A stretch of DNA of 64,000 nucleotides. Source: Apostichopus japonicus. Taxonomy: Eukaryota; Echinodermata; Holothuroidea; Aspidochirotida; Stichopodidae. Numbering within the stretch: position 1 is the stretch's first letter; each line of letters starts with the position of its first letter. A program made the position numbers and the translations under genes. The stretch spans positions 4,267,501 through 4,331,500 of the forward strand of contig NC_092571.1 in assembly GCF_037975245.1 (NCBI RefSeq). The letters are read 5' to 3'. A model generated the notes under the pieces. It worked only from the letters and a program-made list of their open reading frames with translations, was not told where the DNA came from and made no database searches. Positions 1 to 11,372 of this stretch are shown in pieces.

Positions 1-898
1 TTTATCAATCAAAACGGCAAGTCGTTCACAAGTACCGCACGTACACACACATACACACACTTGCACGCACCCGTACATGTACGTGTTTTCATTTGAATAG
101 TGAATGTGTGGGTCCAAAATGAAAATGGTCAGGATGACAAGGAAGTGAAGTTTGTATGGTTACGTCACAATGAAATTCAATCTTAGTTGTAGTTTCCGGA
201 GAAGGTAGTCTGCTGATGTCTGCAGTTATGTCATAACCTTCCACTGATTGAAGTATTGGATATATGGTAGATGATATAGCAGTGATGATTTTATTTTATA
301 CATGCAGTTCAAACATTTTCATTTGTCTGGATTTTGTAAGAAATCATAATCTGTAAAGCGTTAAAAGTATACAGTTGATTGTCAAGTGATTTTTACATCA
401 ATACAATCGAAATCAACCGGATTCAAAACGGATGGAGTTCTTATATCTATCAACCAAACCATGTCTTTGGGCTAAATGAAGATCTCTTTGAAGCCCGTTT
501 AAATTTCAAAAACTTAACCAAATCTACCGATTATTACTGAAACTGAGGCAGCTTTATAGAATTTGGACGTAATCTTTAATAGGTTATTAAGAATATTATA
601 TGTGATTTTCCAATATGTTTGGCATATTCTCAATGAACTAAAAAGCGACCACTTGGATGCATATGTTTTTAATAATTCAATATTCCAGCCAACTGACCCA
701 ACAACGATTTGGAGTGCATCCCGTGCTAGAGATGTGGAGGGTGGGAAACTACTCCTGTCGCGAATAATTAATAGAATACATCGAGTTTGATTCAAAGTGA
801 AGATGTATTAGTTCAAGTCCTTAGCATTTTTATTTCTTATTGTCCTCAAATGGCATAGTTCCATGTAAGCTTTGGCATTCATAGGGCATATAACTTAC

Positions 899-1349
899 CA
901 ACTATACGGTATGTGTGGTGTAAGAGAATCGGACCGTTATTTCCGTCGTAATAGTCTATCTCCCTTAGATTGACGTGATAACTCCCAGCATCTCCTGGTC
1001 GTATATCTCGGATTCGGAACGAAAAGTTGTAAAACTCCCCCGATGAATTCCTGAACAGGTGTTCAACTTGGAATATATAACGATCGTAAGTACGATCCTA
1101 TTACCACCGGAACATTCTGGAGTAAAGAAAGGGAGTTCGATGATCAGCATCATCGGTAGCCAGCTCGGTGAAGTTCAAATCTAATCTACAAATATTTGGA
1201 AACGATAAGTCACAACTTACAACCACATAGCAGTCAATAGAATTTACTGTAGGTCCATCTTGACAGTGATAATTACACTCAATAGCCTCAGAAAGTGACA
1301 ACGTGATAAGAAAAATGAAAGAATAAGGTAAAGCAGACGAAAATCCCAC
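899..1349 (-). pseudogene. Ig-V-like first exon, copy A, two in-frame stops
   Basis: Relative of the intact exon at 48217-48706. It starts with ATG and a signal-peptide-like segment (MGFSSALPYSFIFLITLSLS), then the Cys-rich stretch YHCQD...CYVVVSCDLSFPN and the NFTEL glycosylation motif. After MFRW come two consecutive in-frame stops (TAA, TAG), where the intact copy has codons for YYK or similar. The same frame then continues with a normal Ig F-strand block (FSFRIRDIRPGDAGSYHVNL) and a good donor (GTTG/GTAAGT, exon end at 899). Copy B has the same stops, so inactivation predates the A/B duplication. Read-through or an unseen alternative splice cannot be excluded. Confidence 0.75.
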
Positions 1350-1913
1350 ATCGATAGATTACGGTAAAATTACTATTATTTACCGTAAGTCGATGTATGT
1401 AGTAACCGCAGTTAATGCAACACTGTTCGCAATATGTCGGCAAGGCGATTAGCGTTTTTTATCAATCAAAACAGAGTATTGCTTGCATACCTGCCTGCAA
1501 ATTCTTACACTTGTGTGGGTTTTCATTTGAATAAATAATAAAACTGATCAGGATAATATGAAATTATATATTTGGCTGTGACAGGTCACCAGTGATGACT
1601 GCCAAAAAGGTACATGAAAACCTCTTTTTAGATATTTTTTTTATAAAATAGGATATGGTATTTTATGACGTGTATGATGAATACTCATGTCTGCCATAAC
1701 GATCGGGGCATTTAAGGTTTTCAACTTTAGTTTTCATACTGATTAAGCTATCAAGCTTTCTGTGGTGATATAACGAATACGTGTAATAATCAAACTATAA
1801 TACCTACATAGTTTCCCCAATATCCTTTTAAATATCCTTTTGTTGGACCACAGCACCCGTCAGGCGTTCTAGGCATCCATTTGTAGCCATATTGAAACAT
1901 TTAAGTGACGATA

Positions 1914-2120
1914 TTTCATGTGTTTTATCGATTTGTTTGTTCTCCAAGTTACTAAATCGTGATGATCGAGGTATATGATACTAAAATTCGACCATGTTGT
2001 TTGTCCCTTCACACTTTAAAAACAGGAATATATCTCTCCCTCCCATTTCCCCTCCCGAACACCCCTCCCATTTTAAACCCCTGTTATGGCAATGTGATAA
2101 TGAAGTCATCCGAAATATAA
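1914..2120 (+). repeat. Left arm of inverted repeat (copy A)
   Basis: About 205 bp that reappears reverse-complemented at about 5305-5510, enclosing a ~3.2-kb loop. Copy B has the same pair (50763-50979 and about 53868-54070); copy C keeps only the right-hand arm (about 33007-33210). The arm contains a pyrimidine-rich stretch of repeated CCTCCC blocks. Confidence 0.85.
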
Positions 2121-2164
2121 CATTGTGAACGTTGGCAATAGGATTTTCAACATATTGATTGTAA

Positions 2165-3320
2165 TAGCCCAGTCACATCTCACCGGATTGCACGAACGGA
2201 CAAGAGTCCGCGCGAAAAACTGTCATCCGGTTATTTCCGTTGGCAAAAGTTGTCGTGCATGCATCTGGGGATTGCAACGTACCGGAAGTTCAATGGTGAA
2301 AACGGATTACAAACGTACAAGGGACGCCCAGCAACGGACGAACAACGGAAGAACAACGAACGTACTAACGAACATCAACGGATAGTAACGAAATCACAAC
2401 GGGCAATTAACATACAAAACGTAGGAGTACCGGAAAAGTAACGGACATACCGGACTAGTAACGGAGAAGAAACGGTCTAAAACCTGGGCCTCCGGAGTGC
2501 CTTGAAATCAGGGGGCATCCTCATGCAGTTGATGAAAGATTTTTGGTCTTCCATTCGCAGCTCCTGCGTTAGTTGGTCATAAAGACTAAACTGCCGTCTT
2601 CTCTGTGGACCAAGCCAGGCCCTAGACCAGCATTAACGCCGAGCACGTCTCTTCCTTCTCTTTTTGACTTGTTCATAGTTGTTGATGTTGGCCTCAATGA
2701 TAAGCATCTGTGCTTGTAAAACTGACACTGTGGTGCGAAGCTTAATCTTTCTGAAGGGTCCATGATGTAGGTGTTGACGGTAGAGGTAATAGGAGCAGAA
2801 TGAGGCGTGGAAGGCTTGGAGTAGACAAGGTGGAAGTACGCTGCATCTCCGTTCTATGTCCGTCTGTTATACTTTTCTGGCCTGAGTTCTTCCGTTTTTC
2901 CGTGTAACGTACGTTACCTATCTGTTCATTGTCAGTTCTATTCCTTTACACTTCCGTTATTTCTACGTTAGCGTCCGTCGAATATACGGTATTGGTACTG
3001 TACTTCTACGTTTCATCCGTTCTTTGTCCGTTAATGATCCGGTGAGCAATACCAATAAACAGAGACGAACGGAGAAATACAGTATGCCAAACGCATACAG
3101 AACGAACAAAACGCATGAGAAACTGATAAAACGGAAGCTTAACGGATTAGTAACGAATGAATAACGGAGACATTTTTCGGTGGATGTCCGTTCCAAGTTT
3201 TGTGCATGTTCAAAATCGACGCCGGACAAACCGGACCTCGCCGTTAATGAAACGTAGACGGACGGAGGAGAACCGCAGACTAAACGGATACTAACGTACA
3301 TCAACGGAGTGCCATTTTTT
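2165..3320. mobile_element. ACGGA-rich insertion present only in copy A
   Basis: The block is absent from copy B, which has an unrelated ~100 bp (51025-51126) at that place. Both outer thirds are dense in short degenerate AACGGA-type motifs in the same sense, and the middle (about 2840-2960) carries the motif in the opposite sense (TCCGTT). No transposase-like frame, clear terminal inverted repeat or target duplication is visible. A non-autonomous DNA transposon is the likeliest explanation, but the class is unknown. Confidence 0.55.
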
Positions 3321-3668
3321 GTGTGTTTGAATTTTGTTAGTCTCTTTGATCAGTAAAAAACATGCGTCAACAAAGCCTCTGAATATTGTAATATTTTTTA
3401 ATAATAATTCCGATGCTGTCATAGAAAACAAGGAAATGAATATTAAGCACCATAGTACAGACGATCAAGTGAAGACCATGCATGTATAAATTATACATCA
3501 GACGAACGATTCACATAGTCATACATATTGTAGGCCATACACTTTGACTCTATAATTATACTTTTATAGGCCTACAAGTATGCTTAATAATTGTAAATGA
3601 TGTAAAAAAAATTGAGTTTTGTAAACTTTGACGGAAATGAAATGAAATTTGTCCTACACGGTATTTAA

Positions 3669-3887
3669 ATGAAAAAAGGAGGAGTTTTTCGTCTATCCAT
3701 TCTTGCATATCTTCCTATAGTAACTTTTAATAAACCTGTCCTAAAACTACGTTTGATACATAAACGATTATTGAATTTATTCAGTAAAACCCTGTTAGGT
3801 CACATTAATTACAAGAGACAACGTGTAATAATGACAGCTGAAGCTGTGTACGAAAAAATAAAAACCAATAGTCACCTGAATTTATAA
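3669..3887 (+). other. Small ORF kept open in both copies A and B
   Basis: A 72-codon frame rich in basic and hydrophobic residues. In copy B (51958-52179) it is 73 codons, with one in-frame 3-nt insertion and one substitution. I recognise no domain. The surrounding non-coding DNA is equally similar between copies, so conservation of the frame is weak evidence for a gene. It may be chance or an exon remnant. Confidence 0.15.
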
Positions 3888-5304
3888 TCATTTAATCGAC
3901 TATAAATAATGGAAAACTGCAACTCTGCTGAACGACATTATTCAACTGTTTAATGATATTTAATGGAAACCAGCACTTCAAAATTAAGTATATAACATGA
4001 CAAGATAATCACAGGAGGGAAAATGATAGCATTTATTATAATTACACCTTTAAAAACAGATTCAAATGGTAGAATAATACACTTGACGATAACAGGTGTT
4101 TTTGTTTTTGTTAATTGTGGCTGTATTTTCCTATATAATAGTTAAGGGTTTGTAAATGTTTTCATGGTTCTGGAAATATCATTTTTAATATTTCAGTAGG
4201 CTCTTTAGATAATCGTTTGGTGTTTCAATACTTTTTCGTTGTTATATAATCATATTTTGCTTTAAGGGACGTTTCTTGGTTTCGTCTGGCTAGCCATTAA
4301 CTTAAAAGAGACTTGAAATGATTGATCTTTCCTTAGGATAGTATGTACTCTGAGTATACTTAACGATACCAGATGTGCTATTACTTCTCCTCTCGTTCCT
4401 ATTGGTGTTTGGGATAATGTGATGTCGTGTTTTAGAGGTACTTTGTATACGGTTACAGTTGTCTCAAGCAAGTCTAAACAAAATTGTTTTTAGCTTTAGT
4501 TAGTCATAATTAGATATTTGGGTTTCATTTCATCACATTGCTTTGAACGGTTCTGGATGTAACGTTGCGGTATTTGTGTTTCAAAATTCTAATTCAAGTA
4601 GTGTATAAGCGGTCTGGATATATTGCTTGGTATTTTTCAATTTACATGCAATGCATCACAATGGTATTTAAATTAGATAATCTAATTGGAATACTTCATT
4701 TTAACACCCTTTTTACACAATTCTTGATTTACTGCATTGTGCAAAAGTCTAATTAAGTTTTCCAGTCACGGACTACTTTTTTTCAGATGATCAGTATGCA
4801 ATTGGATAGGTGTTCAGGTTACTCGGCGCAAGTCTCATCTGATATCCGCCAAATAGCACTTATTTGAAACATCTAAGAACACTCCGCTTTTCGCTTAACG
4901 AAAACATCCATAGTTTTTCCTGGAATAGTTACGGTGTTAAAGTAAACGTACGGTGCTTGGCATTCTTAATTTCAAATTCTGTGCGAAGATCTTCAGGATA
5001 TAAGCCAGACTACAACACCGTGATCGATTAATATACAAATAACAAGCATTCTGCTTGCTTTTGTTTTGTTACATATGATTTCATTGATCTGAAATTCACA
5101 AGTCATATTTCATAATTTTTACCAGGAATGCAACAATTTCAAGCAGGCACGTTTTTTTCAAAGTTCTACGCACTGTGTTTCGTCCATTGCAAGATAGTAA
5201 AAGAGACTAATAAATATAATGATTGAACTTGCTTCGTAATGAGTTATTTGACATTTAGGAAACCTCGACTTTAAGCCAGGTAATATAATTTACACAGAAT
5301 TGTT

Positions 5305-5510
5305 TCGGATGACTTCATTATCACATTGCCATAACAGGGGTTTAAAATGGGAGGGGTGTTCGGGAGGGGAAATGGGAGGTAGAGATATATTTCTGTTTTT
5401 AAAGTGTGAAGGGACAAACAACATGGTCGAATTTTAGTATCATATACCTCGATCATTACGATTTAGTAACTTGGAGAACAAACAAATCGATAAAACACAT
5501 AAAACGTTTA
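5305..5510 (-). repeat. Right arm of inverted repeat (copy A)
   Basis: Reverse complement of 1914-2120. At two spots (TGTTC in the G-rich block, and GTGTGAAGGG) it matches the left arm, whereas the right arms of copies B and C read ACTTC and GTAAGAATGG. Between those spots it keeps the right-arm-type sequence TTTCTG. Confidence 0.8.
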
Positions 5511-6860
5511 TCACTCGCAATGCAACATATTGTAAGTGGTCTCCAGACTTGTTCCGTTAGAGGGTATTGTATCCGGCAAAATGTTTGGTCAATGAGTCAC
5601 TCGACTGAATCTGTCATAGAACTTGGTTTGTTGCGTGGGTTGGTCTCTCTTGATCAACAGTCCTTCGACATGGTGGATTACGACTTTTTAATGAAAGTTC
5701 TCGAAAAGTTTGGACTTAACCCAAATGTTTGCATTGGATTTCTAGTTTATACACCAAAAGTTTGAGTTCTTTTTCTGTGGAGAAGGGGAACGTCAAGGAT
5801 GCCCTTTATCTCCACTGCTTTGTTTTATTTAGAGAGGCAATGTCATATGATTCATGAAGATGTTCGTTTCGTTCCTTTGGTGTTGCCGGGTAGTAAGAGT
5901 GTCCAATGAGTTCAATACGCAGATGATGTTACATGTATATCAAGTCGGCCCTCTTGCAAAGCCCTGTCTGAGAACCTGGTGGTGATTCAGAAAGTTACTT
6001 GGGCAAAGTTAAATCCTCTGAGGACAAACGGTCTTCGTCTTGATAGCTGGCGATTCAAGACTCTGTCTTTCAGTGCGTCATGGTCGGATCATGATATCCA
6101 AATCAATGTTATATGGTTTGGCTGTGACGCACCTGGTAATGTCACGTGGAAAGGGATGGCAAGCTTGTTTGAGCGCAGACTTGATAGCTTTTCTGAGCGC
6201 TGGTTGTCTCTTCTTGGAATGGTGATGGTCGTAAACCGTTTCGCGGCACCTGTTTCGTGGTACCCGAGCACGGCTTATGCCATCCATCGCAACGTATTAA
6301 CTAGACTTGAGAGGGTAATGTTTTACTTCATTTGGTCTGGTAAAACAGAACTTGTTAAAAGAATGGTTTTATATAAGATTTTCGTCACTGGGGATTCGGA
6401 TGTTGTTTATTTGCCCAGCAAACTATCTACTAAGGCTACTGTTCTTAGCAGTAGAAAATGAAAATTTGCCATATTTTTATTTTTTGCAGCTTTTGGGGTG
6501 GCTTACATGTGCGTCGTTTGGTTGCAAATATGTTACAGAACTCGGAACCACAACGTAGTACTCCATATCATGTTATTGTTAGCATTATTGAAACATTGTG
6601 TTACCAGAGTCTTCTGTGGATTTGTCTCGGCCTTCTAATATTCAGGAGATCATATTAGTAAAAGCTGTTTGACCGAGCTGTCCTCACAGAATCGTCATCT
6701 GCACATTGTAGCTTACATAATACAAGGCTTTTTCGGACATGATTACTGGTGACCGATCATTGTCAGTAGGGCAGAGTTTTGTATTTTACTGGGTTGATTC
6801 CTTGCTGATAGTTTACTTACTCTGTGTAGGGTTTGGTTTTGGATTCCGCTTAGCGCATTA
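5500..6860 (+). mobile_element. Decayed Tx1/L1-like LINE reverse transcriptase, copy A
   Basis: Remnant of a non-LTR retrotransposon pol gene. In order on the plus strand, through several frameshifts, it shows LQTCSVRGYCIRQN (about 5540), an RT motif A relic LDQQSFDMVDYDFL (about 5650), motif B RQGCPLSPLL (about 5790), motif C QYADDVT (about 5918) and the post-RT segment FYFIWSGKTELVKRM (about 6330). The GCPLSPLL and QYADD forms fit the Tx1/L1 side of LINEs. It shares a 3' tail with copies B and C (GGGTTTGGTTTTGGATTCCGCT near 6830). No intact ORF remains. In copy B the BEL element lies inside it. Confidence 0.8.
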
Positions 6861-7295
6861 CTTAAAAGCACCTGCAACAACATAGCAAAATGTTGACTTG
6901 TTTGTATCCGGGCCGTCAAATCAACGATATAACCGACGATGTCTGGTTAAAGAAAATAAAATACATAACAATTGTTGCATTTAGAAATAAATGGCAAACC
7001 GAGAGTTGAAAAGTTTAATAACATACGTGAATTCGTTTGTTGTTATGATTTTTAATGATGTACGTTGGAGAAACGGATACGCTGCACAAACGATGACCAC
7101 GTAAAAGAGCTAGCTTTGAAATGATGGCTTTCTACCTGGAATGTGTTGAAAAGAACCTCTTCAAAGAAAAATCCCTTTTTGTCCGATACAATTGTCAATC
7201 ACTTAATTGATCATAAAAAGAAGATAAAAACATAGTGTGCTTTGTTTCAATATTTAACATTGTTTGACCTTGTAGTAATAAGAAACAATCAGTGA

Positions 7296-7857
7296 ATGAG
7301 TTACCCTTTATAACTCTTATTGCATTATCATATTTGTGTATACACATCACTCCATCAACGCCCCCCCCCCCCTCCTAAAGGAAAATATGCATACTAGCAC
7401 TGCAATATCCAATGCTCAAATTGGGAAACCAAGAACAAGTTTTCTTTTGAGACAAAATGAGGTGAAATCATGCTAGTTGCTAATGTAGAAATCTTCCGAA
7501 TAAGAGTTTTCTTTCTTGTTAATATCTTAACAATTTTTTCCATTCGAAATAGCTTTGAGTTTGCCCCACAGAAATTCATTAAAAGTCACGGGCTTAGCCA
7601 GGATTTGCAAAGTTGTATGCACGACTATCTGATCGGAGCGCCACCATCGGTTGGCGCGGAGCGAACTAAAAAATTTTTGGTTTTACAAACCCCTCAGATA
7701 GCCGGAAACGGCCCTTCCCGAGTGTTCATTCTGGTTCCCTGGCCTCTTGCTAACTTGAGGCACCTCAATTTTTATGTAGAAAAAAGGCACATTTTTAACC
7801 TGAGGCAAAGTGGGGGGCACGTGCCCCCTGTGCCCCCCGGTTCCGCCACCCTTTGTC
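7296..7857. mobile_element. Right part of a GC-ended inverted-repeat element, copy A
   Basis: Corresponds to 60590-61140 of copy B, where the left terminus also survives. The right end reads GTGCCCCCCGGTTCCGCCACCC. The left end was removed by the deletion that joins 7292 to 7296. An internal short hairpin GCGCCACC...GGTTGGCGC lies at about 7638-7660. Confidence 0.5.
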
Positions 7858-8032
7858 CAGGTAAACAATTGACTAGTTAGAAAAACATTGATCGTGCAAA
7901 AAGCGTGGTAGCCCAGATGAACTGCGCTTACAGTGTTGTTACACGGAAATATTCGGGCACCATGATGCTAAATAAAGAAAATCATAGAATTGTCAGGCAA
8001 AAATTTGAAAAAGATTCGGACAAGCTACTGCA

Positions 8033-8033
<1 letters not shown>

Positions 8034-8079
<46 letters not shown>

Positions 8080-8303
8080 CCAGAGGACAAGAAATTCGGG
8101 CAAAAGTCCTGAAAAATTCGGGCAGCCTAAGAGGAGAAATTTTTTTTTATATATATATATTTTTTTCAAGAAATTCGGGCAAAAGTCATGAAAAATTCGG
8201 GCAGCCTAAGAGGAGAAAAAAAAAGATATATATATATTTTCTCCTCTTAGGCTGCCCGCATTTTTCAGGACTACTGCCCGAGTTTCTTGTCCTCTGGAAA
8301 TTT
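8034..8303. repeat. TA microsatellite and foldback repeat, copy A
   Basis: A (TA)n tract is followed by a ~63-bp unit starting TTTCCAGAGGACAAGAAATT (8077-8139), a second partial direct copy (8168-8219) and an inverted copy (8237-8303), all separated by short AT-rich tracts. The unit and its inverse can form a long hairpin. Copy B has one direct and one inverted unit around a longer (TA)n. Confidence 0.85.
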
Positions 8304-9619
8304 GGGGGGGCAGTGTGCCCCCTGCCCCCCCCCCCGCCTCGTACGCCGTTAAATAATGAATATGGCAGAATTGTAGTCTTGATATGTGATAATACAAAGA
8401 GAACAGACAAATTTGAGTCCAGTACTGTTTCTGTAGCTATTCCAGTATTTTTCAAGATATTAATCGTTAAATATACTTAATTTCTGGAATATTCGTTTAG
8501 GCTAACTTGATGGTGACGTCGGCCCCTCATTGCAGTTTTTATAGTTCATGTCGATCCGTTGTATTTGAGGTCAATCAAAATATGTTCGTTAAACTTCATA
8601 TTAGCAACAGAGCACCCTTGGATGGCATTCAACACCATTTGTCCCTAACAAATTTGTAAAAAATTATAAACATGTCATTTCAGACCATATATTCTTAATT
8701 TTTCCTATTAAGTTTTGTTCTAGTGCAACTGAGAAACTAGTCTGATGGGCTGTGTACTAAACAAAAAGGTTCAGTCACGTTAACAAATGAACCTCAACTG
8801 TTTAAAGGGTCATTCCACAAAACGAACAAAAAATAAGTAAATTTGCTATAGGAATACAAGCCTAGCAAGACTGAGAGCAGTGGTTTTTAACGGTCCACGG
8901 CATAGCAAAGTTTAAAAAAATCCTGGTTTATCAAAACACAATACGGGGTATTTTTTGTGAATCTTAAACAAAGTTCTTAAGAATCACTCAGTTTCCGAAA
9001 CTACCTACTATCCGGTATGATCATTTGCTACAACACTGTGGCTAAGAATGGGAACATATTGACACTGGTCTACTTTGGTTTTCCTGCAAAAGTGATATAG
9101 ATTGAATTCTTTGTATATTAAAATGTTATCTCATGGTCTTGCTGGCTTGTTTGTCTCTGGCATTGCAACGAATATCATTATTGTTTCAGTGATATAGGTT
9201 GTGTAAATCTTTGCCAACACATTTATGTCAAACAATGAGTTTAATTAAGTTCATGCAAACCCTTGTGAACCGCATGACTGTTTAAATATTTTGCTTGGCT
9301 AACCACAAATAACCCATTACAACAAAATTGATTCCACCTTCAGAGTGACAAGTGACAAAAAAAGCGGCTTTTAAGGAATTCGATGGCGCTAGTTTGAAAC
9401 AGGGTGTTTTAAATATAACATAAATATATGGCTCTTAAAGGCATCCGTAAATTCACTTTTAGGAGAATAGCGCCTCATCAGGCCACGTATTTAGTGGACG
9501 GTGGCTGCAAACATGCCGGTCGCAGAGAGTGTCTCCACCTCTGGCCAAAGGCAAGGATTCACGCACGCCACCTAGTACGCTTCTGGTCGATTTGACCGAC
9601 ACTCTGCGCATCCTCCCGG

Positions 9620-9623
<4 letters not shown>

Positions 9624-9654
<31 letters not shown>

Positions 9655-10451
9655 TTTCACTTTATTCAACCAAAATCAAAATGTACAGATAAAACAAGTG
9701 CACTTAGTGCACTTTTTGACAAGTACTAAACAGAATTTAGTAAAATAATAATCCAAACAGTTAATGCAGAACAAAGGAAGTATATATTAAGACTTTAGAA
9801 ATGAAAAACAAAACCTTAAGAGACATTTGTCTTGAGATTAATATGAAGTTTGTCTTTTTTAATTTTAACAAAAGACGTTCCGGACGTCCAAAGTTTACTG
9901 AACTGATGTTTTGTAAGACGACTGAAGTCTGCTTCTACTCGGGTTTTAATTTCCTTTGCAATAATCGAGAGAAGAGCAGTCCCAGTTTGGGCTTGGTCTT
10001 CAAAAATATGAAGGCACCTTGACTTCCAAATAGCAAATTTCGTAATACAAAAGATAAACCAAATTCTGTTGAAAACTATCTGTGGAAAGTCGACACAAGG
10101 GAATCCAAACAAATACAGTTTCATGTTAAATGAGCTGTTATCACCAGCTAATCTGTGAAAAATTTTCTCTACCCAAATCAAAACTGTCTTGGCTTTTGGG
10201 CATTCCCAGAAAATGTGAGAAATGGTCTCAATTTCGTTACACTGCTCGCAAGGACAAATACCGTCACCCATTCCCCAGTCCTTTATCCTTTTACCGGTGT
10301 ACAAAATGTGATGTGCTAGACGCCATTGAAAATCCATTAATTTGTTGCCTAGCATGTTACTAAAGGCCAGCTTCCAGATGGTCTCCCAAGGGAAAGCTGG
10401 GTAATCTCTAACAGCAATTAAGTTGGCACCACTGGGTTGAAGGGATTTAGT
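9624..10451 (-). mobile_element. 5'-truncated LINE insertion with zf-RVT C-terminus
   Basis: A minus-strand LINE 3' end with a poly(A) tail (27 T on the plus strand, 9624-9650). The frame is open from about 10445 to the stop at 9816. It shows FQWRLAHHILYTGKRI, WGMGDG and CPCEQCNEIETISHIFWECP, which is the zinc-binding RT C-terminal domain (zf-RVT) of Tx1/L1-like elements, then a tryptophan-rich tail. The 14-bp target ATCCTCCCGGGTTC flanks it (9610-9623 and 10452-10465). The uninterrupted site is seen in copy B at about 62850-62872. No upstream RT is present, so this is a dead-on-arrival insertion. Confidence 0.93.
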
Positions 10452-10504
10452 ATCCTCCCGGGTTCCGGGTTAGAATCCTCCCGGGTTAGAATCCTCCCGG
10501 GTTC
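10452..10504 (+). repeat. Triplicated target sequence beside LINE insertion
   Basis: The target ATCCTCCCGGGTT occurs three times in tandem (10452, 10475, 10491), linked by short TAGA-containing spacers. Copy B has it once. The expansion is therefore tied to the LINE insertion or to slippage afterwards. Confidence 0.85.
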
Positions 10505-10762
10505 TTTTGCGACAACAAGTGAGACATGGTACGGGATCCTAGGCCACAAAAAAGCACCATGCCACAGCCAGAGGTATTATCGCCAGAGGCCTGTCTTGAA
10601 CCCTAGCCACGATTTACACGACCGACGAGGAATGAGTCTTTCGTCACCCTCTTAACAGCATCGGCCATCACATCAGCTAAGAAATCATATGGTTGAATTA
10701 ATATATCAAGACTTCAGCGTCGACTACTGAAAGAGAAAAAGAAATTTTGAACATGTATAACC

Positions 10763-10835
10763 AACCATTGATGGAGACGAACTCAGTTCACCAGGTTACC
10801 AGTCCACTGCTGTACCCTCTGAGCCATTTGACAGG
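10763..10835 (-). mobile_element. tRNA-derived SINE-like head, copy A
   Basis: On the minus strand it reads as a degenerate tRNA 5' region: an A-box-like TGGCTCAGAGGGTACAGCAG and a B-box-like GAGTTCGTCTCC about 35 nt later. Acceptor and T stems do not pair properly, so it is not a working tRNA gene. Copy B holds the same at 63118-63189. Confidence 0.45.
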
Positions 10836-11372
10836 TTAAGTTTTAGCGAGCTTAAATTGGTATTATTGGTTGGATACAATCATTTGGTAACAGTGAATAA
10901 CACTGCCTTCAACCAAAATCTCTATTCATCCTGTCTTACTCCAATTTAGAACAACGGATCTGAATATCTTTATTAACAAGAAGCTCACGCTTCAATGTCT
11001 TTGTCTACGTTGCAGCAAGCAGTAAGAATGTCGCTTCCTTCAAGACGTAAATATACAATAGGCTTATGCCCCGATACTATCGATGACTTCGAAGCAAGCA
11101 TGTGAAAGAAAAACGTATTCCGTGAAATCTTCTTATTCACAAAAGGTTGCTCAAGATTATGCTCGCAAGAGAGGTCTTGCTGTAAGTTGTCTCCCTTTAC
11201 AACTATATTCTATGCATGCGATCGTGAACTGGGATTAAGCCTGATATTTCGACAAACAATACGTATTCATATTTTAAGACCTTTTTGAATTAGGAAGGGA
11301 CAATACTTATTAAGTCAAACACGTTAAGTACATGTGACTAATCTTATTTAGGGATCTGAATGGCTGGAAATA

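Larger units (their letters stand above)
1..11372 (+). repeat. Segmental duplication copy A (left edge beyond window)
   Basis: This segment is collinear with 48817-63724 at high identity, both coding-like and intergenic parts, in the same orientation. Base 1 already lies inside the duplicated unit, so its true left edge is outside the window. Differences from copy B are mostly discrete. A has a 1.16-kb insertion (2165-3320), a LINE insertion (9624-10451) and a ~2.8-kb deletion at about 7293. A lacks the BEL insertion present in B; its empty site is near 5645. Similarity stops at 11372, where B runs into an AAT microsatellite. Confidence 0.95.

Noticed and set aside
563-790. 75-codon plus-strand frame kept in copies A and B
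   Set aside because: The reverse strand is also open, no motif or splice sites fit, and whole-segment identity explains its conservation.
7905-8480. 191-codon frame with long Tyr-Ile runs
   Set aside because: The Tyr-Ile runs are translated (TA)n and the ends are foldback repeat; same for 61191-61698.
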